A stretch of 9,783 nucleotides of DNA from JBBQRS01 sp038214535 (lineage in GTDB: Bacteria > Chloroflexota > Anaerolineae > CG2-30-64-16): contig JBBQRS010000152.1 of the NCBI GenBank assembly GCA_038214535.1, positions 1 to 9,783 of the forward strand, written 5' to 3'. Position numbers and translations under genes: made by a program. Below the pieces are notes generated by a model. It was given only the letters and a program-made list of their open reading frames with translations. It searched no databases and had not been told where the DNA came from. Each line of letters begins with the position of its first letter. Position 1 is the first letter of the stretch. Below, one piece after another: positions 4,344 to 9,783 of the stretch.

Positions 4344-6623
4344 ATGTCAATTACTCCCAGCGAATCCCCTGCCCTACGATCAGCTTCGCGCCGCAACACC
4401 GCGGAATATCTCGCGTACGCCCTGATCGGCGCGTTCCTGCTGTTGTTCTTCGCGGCCGCAGTCACCGGGCCGGACTTCGAGCGCTATCTGGGGTGGGCGC
4501 GCGCGTTCGAGGCGGGGGACGCGGCGGCGTTCTGGGATCACAGCGCGACCCTCTCGCCGCTGGGCGTGCCGCTGACCCAGTGGTCGCATGGGCCGGGGCT
4601 GATCTTCGCGGCGGTGTGCCCTGCGGGCTGCCGCGCCTTGATCTCCATGGATCGGCAGGGGATGATCGCGGGGCTACTCTTCACGGCGTTGATGTGGTGG
4701 GCGCTGTTCAAGCTACTGCTGCGCGCGGGCACGGGCGACGTGCAGTGGGCCGTCTACGGAATCGCCCTCGCCATCCTCGGCACGCACCTGGGGTTCTATG
4801 CGCGCAGCATTGCCTCCGAGACCTTCTCACAGGCGACGCTGGCGCTGCTGGCGATGTGGACGGTGACGCGGGCGCGCTGGCGACCGCTCGACGCGCTCGT
4901 GGTGGGCTGCCTCGCGGCGCTGTTGATGGTGAGCCGTTCGCAACTGCTGATCTACACGCTGCCGTTCCTGGGCGTGATGTATTGGTCGGCGTGGCGGACG
5001 ACGCCCGACCGCAAGCCGCTGCGGATGGCGCTGTTCGTCGGGCTGTCGCTGCTGCCGCTGGGGATCGCGCTGATCGAGGTGGGGCTGACGAACCGCTGGA
5101 TGACGGGCAGCGTGCTGGGGTCGCCCTATTCGTTCGGCGACGGGGCATTTCGCAGCCTCGACTTTGCGCGGCCGGAGTTGGGCGCGGTGTTGCTGCATCC
5201 CTGGCACGGGCTACTGACCCACCATCCGCTCTATGCGGTGGGCTTCGCCGCGCTGATCGTGCTCATCGTCCGGGTGCGTTCGCTGCCGGAGCGGATCTTC
5301 TGGCTCAGTTGCGCCATTGTGATTGTGCTGCATGTCTACCTGCAAGCGGCATGGTACGTGTGGTGGCTGGGCAAGCAAACCTTCGGGATGCGCGGGCTGG
5401 GCGTGAGCGCCGTGATCCTGGTCCCGGCGCTGGTCTATCTGATGCGCGGGCGCGAGCTGCGCGGCCAGAGGTACGGCGTGTGGGCCGCGGCGGCGCTGGT
5501 CTCCTGCCTGTGGTCGGCCCCGCTCTTCCTGGAGAACCTGACTGCCGAGACGCAGTTTTTAACGTACGGCGCACTGTTTGGGCGATATGGCGCGCTGGTA
5601 AGGCCATTGGTTGCGCCGTTTGCGCTGATCGCCGGCATGACGTTGCTTGCCTATCTGATTTCGCGAAATAGCGCGGTTGCGACCGGTTTGGGCGGCCGCT
5701 TTGCGACACAAATGCGTATACGACCCGCGCTGGCGATTTCGTTGATGCTGTTGATCCCGCTGGCGCTCTATTGCCTGATCGTGTATGTGGCGGGGCAGGC
5801 CGTGGCGCTGATTTCGATCCCGTTGAGCGCGGCGTATACGTTCATCTTCCTGAGCGTGAGCGCAGAGCCGACTGCCGAAGAGACGATCTATGCTCCAACG
5901 CGACGACCTGTGGCGGAAGCCGTTGTCGCGATGGGGCTGATCGCGCTGTTCGGCATCTCGACCGCCCTGTTTGCGCGGCTGGCGCGCCACACCGAGGCGC
6001 AGATCGCCGCGCACGCGCTGCCCGCCGAGGAGGTGCTCTACGTCAGCGCGGTGCACGTGGATGAGGTGATGGAGAGCTACTGGGAATATCTCGACGCGCC
6101 GGGGTTCGAGGCGAAGAAGGCCGCGCTGAAGGAGTACGCCTTGAAGTTGCGGGCGTGCGCAACGATCCCTTCGCAGGACATGGTCGCGCCTCGGGTGATG
6201 GGGCCGCCGCACCGCGAGATGGCGATGAACGTGCCCTTCGGCGACGATCTGTGGCTCACGGGCGTGGGGCTGGTGGGGGGCGAGGGTGAGGCAGGACGCA
6301 CGTTCCGCGCGGGCGAGTTGCTGGGCGTGCAGACGCGCTGGGAGGTCGTCAACCCGATGCTGCCGAAGAAGTTCAGCCTGCGGATCGAGGACGGGGTCGG
6401 CGGACGTTGGGCGGCGGACTACGTGCCGCAAGTTGGTTGCGGCGAGGAGACGTGGCAACCCGGCCGGGATCAGATTGACCGCGGCGGCATCCATCTGCCG
6501 CCCGACCTGCCGCCGGGGCCGTATACGCTGAAATTGGTGGTGTATGATCCGGCGACGGGCGCGGCGCTGCCGGTCGAGGGGGGCGAGGTTGTGGCGCTGG
6601 GAAATGTTGATGTGATACGATGA
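4344..6623 (+). CDS. Large GT-C-like polytopic membrane protein with extracytoplasmic C-terminal domain
   Basis: The 759-residue protein has roughly 13-15 hydrophobic segments between residues 22 and 545. Examples are 22-41, 107-127, 228-248, 318-336, 351-367, 418-438, 461-483, 487-505 and 524-545. After the first helix comes TGPDFERYLGWA (41-52), an acidic loop of the kind that carries the catalytic Asp in GT-C glycosyltransferases using lipid-linked sugars. That makes a role in glycan transfer to envelope polymers or proteins plausible. The last 210 residues are soluble: an acidic linker (560-605), then a beta-rich module (about 625-757) ending in LPPGPYTLKLVVYDPATG and a closing LG-V-V strand. 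A related module ends the next protein. The TGA lies 112 bases before that gene, so co-transcription is possible. The start is the first ATG after an in-frame TAA (4302-4304). Substrate unknown. Confidence 0.7.
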   Translation: MSITPSESPALRSASRRNTAEYLAYALIGAFLLLFFAAAVTGPDFERYLGWARAFEAGDAAAFWDHSATLSPLGVPLTQWSHGPGLIFAAVCPAGCRALISMDRQGMIAGLLFTALMWWALFKLLLRAGTGDVQWAVYGIALAILGTHLGFYARSIASETFSQATLALLAMWTVTRARWRPLDALVVGCLAALLMVSRSQLLIYTLPFLGVMYWSAWRTTPDRKPLRMALFVGLSLLPLGIALIEVGLTNRWMTGSVLGSPYSFGDGAFRSLDFARPELGAVLLHPWHGLLTHHPLYAVGFAALIVLIVRVRSLPERIFWLSCAIVIVLHVYLQAAWYVWWLGKQTFGMRGLGVSAVILVPALVYLMRGRELRGQRYGVWAAAALVSCLWSAPLFLENLTAETQFLTYGALFGRYGALVRPLVAPFALIAGMTLLAYLISRNSAVATGLGGRFATQMRIRPALAISLMLLIPLALYCLIVYVAGQAVALISIPLSAAYTFIFLSVSAEPTAEETIYAPTRRPVAEAVVAMGLIALFGISTALFARLARHTEAQIAAHALPAEEVLYVSAVHVDEVMESYWEYLDAPGFEAKKAALKEYALKLRACATIPSQDMVAPRVMGPPHREMAMNVPFGDDLWLTGVGLVGGEGEAGRTFRAGELLGVQTRWEVVNPMLPKKFSLRIEDGVGGRWAADYVPQVGCGEETWQPGRDQIDRGGIHLPPDLPPGPYTLKLVVYDPATGAALPVEGGEVVALGNVDVIR

Positions 6624-6631
6624 CAGGACCA

Positions 6632-6679
6632 CGAAAGCGCGAAACGCCACGAAGATCGCGAAGCGCCAAGGCCGCGAAG
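6632..6679. repeat. Degenerate CGAA repeat, period 8-10 bases
   Basis: CGAA occurs at 6632, 6640, 6650, 6659 and 6675, with a CCAA variant near 6667, mostly as CGCGAAG or CCACGAA. It begins nine bases after the upstream stop codon. Strings of this CCACGAAG type are, to my knowledge, widespread intergenic repeats in Chloroflexota and several other phyla, with no established role. Confidence 0.55.
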
Positions 6680-6696
6680 CGGAGCGCACACTCCGC
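6679..6696. repeat. Small hairpin GCGGAG / CTCCGC
   Basis: A 6-bp stem (6679-6684 with 6691-6696) closes a CGCACA loop. It shares GCGCACACTCC with the reverse complement of the 4100-4119 hairpin. No T-run follows, so a terminator is not supported. Confidence 0.4.
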
Positions 6697-6741
6697 GGGA
6701 TGGCGTATTTCGCGGGATTCCATTGTTGAGGATACGTGCGC

Positions 6742-8970
6742 GTGACGAAGACACCTGTTAAGCCGGGGGGCGCGTGGGCGCCGAACGTGCGGACGACGGT
6801 GATAGATATGCTCGTCCTGGGCGTTTGCGCGTGGCTGTCGCTGCACGCCTACTGGCAGACCGGCCGCCCCATCGAGGCGGACTTCCGGCTGGATGTCTAT
6901 CGCGCCTTCACGCTCGACCAGGCGTGGCAGGCGCGGCAACTCTACCCGCGGCTGGGGATGGACCTCAACTTCGGCTATGGCGGGCCGCTGATCCAGTATT
7001 ATCCGCCTCTGGGCACGTACCTGACGATGGGGCTGCACTGGCTGGGGTTGGGCTGGGTCGAGGCGACCAAGGCAGCATTCACGGCGGCGCTGCTGCTGGC
7101 GGGCGTGGGGATGTACATCTACGCGGGGTGGCTGTTCCGCGATCGGCGCGGGGCGCTGGTGGGCGGGCTGGGCTATCTGCTTGCGCCGTATCTGTTGTTC
7201 TGCGCCTATGAACGCGGGGCGCTGGCCGAACTGCTGGCGCTGAGCCTGCTGCCGTGGCTCTTCTGGGCAATGCACCACGTGTTGCGCGAAGAGGGGCGGG
7301 CGTGGATTTGGCCGTCGGCGGCGCTGTTCGCCGGGGTGATGCTGGCGCACAACATCACGGCGCTGTTCGTCGCGCCGCTGCTGGCGCTCTACCTGCTTGG
7401 CATGGCGTGGATCGAGCGGCGCGCAAACCGGCTGGTTCCCGCGGCGGCGGGGGCGCTGGGGCTGGGGCTGAGCGCGTTCTACTGGCTGCCGGCGCTGGGC
7501 GAGCGATCCTACGCGCAGATCGAGCGGTGGATGCTGCGCGGCGATGCGATTGCCGCCGACAATCTGGTGGGGCTGCCGGGGCTGGTGCAACGCACGTTGG
7601 CCTTCGATTACTGGTCGTCATGGATCCCCGCCCTGCCGGTGGTCACGGCGATCCTGGCGGGTGTGGGGCTGGTGGGCGCGCTGGTGGGCGACCGGGGTCA
7701 CCGCGCGCGCGTGCTGCTGCTGGCAGCGCTGACGGCGATTCCCCTCTTCCTGATGTGGAGCGCCAGCCGCCCGCTGTACGAGGCGGTGTCGCTGCTGAGC
7801 TACATCCAGTACCCCTGGCGACTGCTGGGGCTGGCGTCCTTCTTCGCGGTGACGCTGGCGGCGTCCATCTTCGAGTGGCGGGGGCTGCAGGGCGCGGCGG
7901 GGTGGGTCGCGGCGGCCGCACTAGGCGCGCTGATCTTCTACGGCGCGGTGCATGGCATCCAGCCGCCGACCGATAAGTGGTTCCAGGATTTCACCAGCGA
8001 GCAGATCAGCGTGCGCGACCACTACGCGCGCGGCAAGACGGGCTACTGGTGGCTGAATAACGATTATCAATCGGCGTGGATGACGCGGGACATCGCGGAG
8101 ATGGCGTGGCCCGACACGCCGGGCGCGGACCTGGGGCTGCCGCCGATCGCGGGGTCGCCCGCGGTGACCGTGACGGCAGAGGGGCCGGCGCTCTTGCGCT
8201 TCCAGACGGCCAGCGACGCGGCGTTCACGCTGCGCGCGCCGCGGATTTTCTTCCCCGGCTGGCGGATGCGGGTGGACGGGAAGCTGGTTGCGCCTGCGCC
8301 GGGCGGGCCGTGGGGTCTGGTCTCGGCGGAAATACCGGCGGGCAATCACGAGGTAACGGCGCGCTTTGGGGAGACGCCGTTGCGCGCCGCCGCCGACGTG
8401 ATCTCGGTGATCTCCGTGCTGATCTGGCTGGTGGGGCTGGCCTATGAGCGGCGCATGAAGCCGCTGCTGGCGGGCGCATTCGTCGCGGTGGGGCTGATTG
8501 CGGTGGTGTCGCTCGCGCGCTACGGGCCGGGCCGGGCGGCGCGCAAACCGGTCGCGTTCCCGGCCCAACTGGAGGGCGGGATTCAGATGTTGGGGTATGA
8601 CCTGCCGGCGCGGACGGCCCGGCCCGGCGAGGCGCTGGACTTGCGGCTCTACTGGATGGCGCGGCAGACCCCGGCGGACAACTACCGCGTGTTCCTGCAC
8701 CTGGTGACGCCGGATGATACGGCGCGCGTGGCGCAGAGCGACGAAGCGCCGCAGCTCGACAGCCGGCCCACGGGGCGCTGGCTGCCCGGCGAGGTGGTGG
8801 TAGACAATCAGCAGTTACTCATCCCGGAAGACACGCCGCCGGGGACGTATCGGTTGCTGGCGGGGATGTATCAGCCGGAGGAGGTGCGGAACCTGATCGT
8901 GAATTCTGCGCCGGCGGTGTGGCCCGGCGACCGGCTGGACCTGGGGGAAATTGTGGTGTCAGGGAAGTAG
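6742..8970 (+). CDS. PTPS-related / YfhO-like polytopic membrane protein
   Basis: The frame gives 744 residues from GTG 6736 (numbering used here) or 742 from GTG 6742. GAGGA at 6728-6732 sits nine bases before the second and only three before the first, so 6742 is preferred. A membrane helix (22-40) is followed by an extracytoplasmic loop with EADFRLDVYRAF (47-58) and NFGYGGPLIQYYPPLGTYL (78-96), the signature I associate with the '6-pyruvoyl-tetrahydropterin synthase-related' membrane domain. About ten further helices run to 405. Next comes a beta domain with RIFFPGWRMRVDGK (503-516), as in YfhO-like proteins, then two helices (553-568, 577-594) and a final beta-rich module (605-741) with EDTPPGTYRLLAGMY. 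A GT-C-like role in envelope glycan assembly is an inference; the PTPS name does not imply pterin chemistry. The stop TAG lies inside an inverted-repeat arm. Confidence 0.72.
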   Translation: MTKTPVKPGGAWAPNVRTTVIDMLVLGVCAWLSLHAYWQTGRPIEADFRLDVYRAFTLDQAWQARQLYPRLGMDLNFGYGGPLIQYYPPLGTYLTMGLHWLGLGWVEATKAAFTAALLLAGVGMYIYAGWLFRDRRGALVGGLGYLLAPYLLFCAYERGALAELLALSLLPWLFWAMHHVLREEGRAWIWPSAALFAGVMLAHNITALFVAPLLALYLLGMAWIERRANRLVPAAAGALGLGLSAFYWLPALGERSYAQIERWMLRGDAIAADNLVGLPGLVQRTLAFDYWSSWIPALPVVTAILAGVGLVGALVGDRGHRARVLLLAALTAIPLFLMWSASRPLYEAVSLLSYIQYPWRLLGLASFFAVTLAASIFEWRGLQGAAGWVAAAALGALIFYGAVHGIQPPTDKWFQDFTSEQISVRDHYARGKTGYWWLNNDYQSAWMTRDIAEMAWPDTPGADLGLPPIAGSPAVTVTAEGPALLRFQTASDAAFTLRAPRIFFPGWRMRVDGKLVAPAPGGPWGLVSAEIPAGNHEVTARFGETPLRAAADVISVISVLIWLVGLAYERRMKPLLAGAFVAVGLIAVVSLARYGPGRAARKPVAFPAQLEGGIQMLGYDLPARTARPGEALDLRLYWMARQTPADNYRVFLHLVTPDDTARVAQSDEAPQLDSRPTGRWLPGEVVVDNQQLLIPEDTPPGTYRLLAGMYQPEEVRNLIVNSAPAVWPGDRLDLGEIVVSGK

Positions 8971-9072
8971 GGGCAAGACGTTCTGGCAATCTTCCCGCGG
9001 TGCGGAGTTACGTGAGACAGCGGCGATATGTTGGTATTGGGCGTATCGCCGGGGAACGCCTTGCCCCTACTT
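8965..9072. repeat. 108-bp inverted-repeat element overlapping two convergent stop codons
   Basis: The left arm AAGTAGGGGCAAGACGTTC (8965-8983) matches the reverse complement of 9054-9072 at 18 of 19 bases. Inside lies a second inverted repeat, CGGCGATATG (9021-9030) with CGTATCGCCG (9042-9051), 9/10 plus a wobble. The left arm contains the TAG of the upstream membrane protein, and the right arm overlaps the TAA of the convergent lipoprotein gene. The nested layout would fold into a branched structure on either strand. It could be a bidirectional terminator or a MITE-like dispersed repeat; no target duplication is visible. Confidence 0.7.
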
Positions 9073-9574
9073 ATAGCGCGGCGTCGGCGGGCAGGGTCAG
9101 GGCGCGCGCGAAGGCCCGAATGGGAGCGACGATCAGTTCGCCGCCGGTATAGGTGACTCCTGCATCATAAGTGAGAACACATTTTTTGCCGTTTGCATAG
9201 GCAATTTCAAAACTTTCCGCGCCGCCGCCGTCGGGCGGGTCGTCCGGTTCGATGCGCTTCAGCCGGGCGCAATCCACAGCGGCCAGTTGCGCGAAGAGCG
9301 CCGCCACGGCTTGCGCGTCGGCGGCGAACTCCCACGTCCCCGCATTGACCGCCGTGTCATTCACCTTGCCGGTGCGCGTCAGCGACACGCTGTCTCCGGT
9401 GATGGTGAAGCGTTCAGACCACTGTAGCTTGGGCAGAATCGTTCCCGAACCCGCGGTGTAGATAACCTGAGAAATTTTCGGCATATCTGCCCTCGTCGCG
9501 CATCCTGTAAGCCAGATTGGCATGCTTGCTGCCAGCAAGAGACCCAACACAACGCGTTTTAGCCCTGCGCCCAT
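9071..9574 (-). CDS. Small lipoprotein of unknown function
   Basis: The 167-residue product begins with a lipoprotein signal: Lys6-Arg7, a hydrophobic stretch VVLGLLLAASMPIW and the lipobox LTGC, with Cys25 as the expected lipidated residue. The protein is therefore predicted to be anchored to the outer face of the membrane. The mature part looks like one small beta-rich domain. It runs VIYTAGSG, then alternating strands (ERFTITGDSVSLTRTG, AGTWEFAAD), a helix (AQAVAALFAQLAAVDC), an acidic PDDPPDGGG loop, ESFEIAYANGKKCVLTYD, and a closing helix. The ATG is supported by GGTGA (9581-9585) six bases upstream. The family is not recognised. The gene converges on the membrane-protein gene, and its stop overlaps the inverted-repeat element. 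Confidence 0.75.
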   Translation of the reverse strand: MGAGLKRVVLGLLLAASMPIWLTGCATRADMPKISQVIYTAGSGTILPKLQWSERFTITGDSVSLTRTGKVNDTAVNAGTWEFAADAQAVAALFAQLAAVDCARLKRIEPDDPPDGGGAESFEIAYANGKKCVLTYDAGVTYTGGELIVAPIRAFARALTLPADAAL

Positions 9575-9679
9575 CTCACATCACCAGCCATATTCGCTGA
9601 AAAATAAGCGGCTTCGATAACAGTCCAGCGCGTGTTGCACGTATGAGTCCCCTGAAAAAAGGGTAGCGCAGACTCGCGT

Positions 9680-9701
9680 TTTCTTAAGAAATGGCTACAA
9701 T
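9680..9701 (+). promoter_or_regulatory. Promoter -10 with adjacent 12-bp palindrome (operator candidate)
   Basis: TACAAT (9696-9701, 5/6 to TATAAT) follows a perfect palindrome TTTCTTAAGAAA (9680-9691). The palindrome lies where the -35/-10 spacer would be. No good -35 hexamer is seen at 15-18 bases, which fits a regulated or activator-dependent promoter but also fits chance. Transcription would run toward the partial gene at 9768. Confidence 0.35.
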
Positions 9702-9709
9702 GGGTTGCA

Positions 9710-9726
9710 GGGGCCGCTTGGCTCCC
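9710..9726 (+). other. Leader hairpin upstream of the partial gene
   Basis: GGGGCC (9710-9715) pairs with GGCTCCC (9720-9726) around a GCTT loop with one bulged T. It begins about where the predicted transcript would start. CCCAG (9724-9728) could instead pair with CTGGG further downstream, giving two competing folds. No known riboswitch consensus was recognised. Confidence 0.3.
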
Positions 9727-9767
9727 AGGTAACGATTTAGCCCTGTCTGGGCGGTAGGAACCACAGC

Positions 9768-9783
9768 ATGTTTCGTGCCAACA
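9768..9783 (+). CDS. Start of a gene running off the window (first five codons)
   Basis: An ATG at 9768 is preceded by AGGAA (9756-9760) seven bases upstream, a good ribosome binding site. The first residues are M-F-R-A-N. It lies about 60 bases downstream of the predicted transcription start of the TACAAT promoter. Too little is present to name it. Confidence 0.35.

Noticed and set aside
3410..5671. Very long + strand open frame (753 codons) running across the kinase, the repeat region and the first membrane-protein gene
   Set aside because: It is antisense to the CPT-like kinase, passes through repeat DNA and then runs out of frame with the membrane protein. Its translation is Arg/Ala/Gly-rich without domains, as expected from GC-rich shadow frames.
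5559..7590. Long minus-strand open frames (376 and 405 codons) opposite the two membrane-protein genes
   Set aside because: The translations are rich in Arg, Gln, His and Pro with no recognisable fold, while the opposite strand encodes convincing membrane proteins.
6742..8970. A role in pterin synthesis suggested by the PTPS-related domain name
   Set aside because: The domain is a polytopic membrane region; the soluble PTPS enzyme fold and its zinc-binding histidines are absent.

Overview
The window looks like a piece of a GC-rich bacterial chromosome, most likely from the Chloroflexota (Anaerolineae/Chloroflexia type). This is an inference. It rests on the strong G/C bias at third codon positions, on two large multi-spanning GT-C-like membrane proteins that end in the same kind of beta-rich extracytoplasmic module, and on small intergenic gaps packed with different short repeat families. 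No rRNA, tRNA or CRISPR array was seen.

Layout. Positions 1-129 (+) hold the last 42 codons of a gene that resembles the end of an ISAzo13-type transposase. It converges on ppk1 (173-2371, -), a complete polyphosphate kinase with its own sigma70-like promoter at 2426-2454. Upstream of ppk1 on the same strand are a possible 18-codon ORF with a strong ribosome binding site (2482-2538), a GT-A type glycosyltransferase interrupted by an in-frame TAG (2558-3301), and a P-loop kinase of the chloramphenicol phosphotransferase-like family (3368-3982). A perfect 15-bp palindrome lies between the kinase and the glycosyltransferase.

The 361-bp divergent gap 3983-4343 holds no gene. It is a patchwork of a CACGGATT repeat cluster, two hairpins and a strictly phased heptanucleotide repeat, with a possible leaderless promoter for the kinase on one side and an extended -10 promoter on the other. 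Two large membrane proteins follow on the + strand. The first (4344-6623) is GT-C-like. The second (6742-8970) is a PTPS-related/YfhO-like protein. They are separated by a 112-bp gap carrying a degenerate CGAA repeat and a hairpin. A 108-bp element with 19-bp inverted ends (8965-9072) overlaps the stop codons of the second membrane protein and of a convergent small lipoprotein gene (9071-9574, -). The right edge carries a promoter-like sequence, a palindrome, a possibly structured leader and the first five codons of a further + strand gene.

Functionally the window is a mix: polyphosphate metabolism (ppk1), glycan or envelope work (the glycosyltransferase and the two membrane proteins), a small-molecule kinase of unknown substrate, and a lipoprotein. 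I see no clearly new multi-gene system. The most notable signals are the interrupted glycosyltransferase, the inverted-repeat element sitting on two stop codons, the heptad repeat, and the C-terminal module shared by the two neighbouring membrane proteins.
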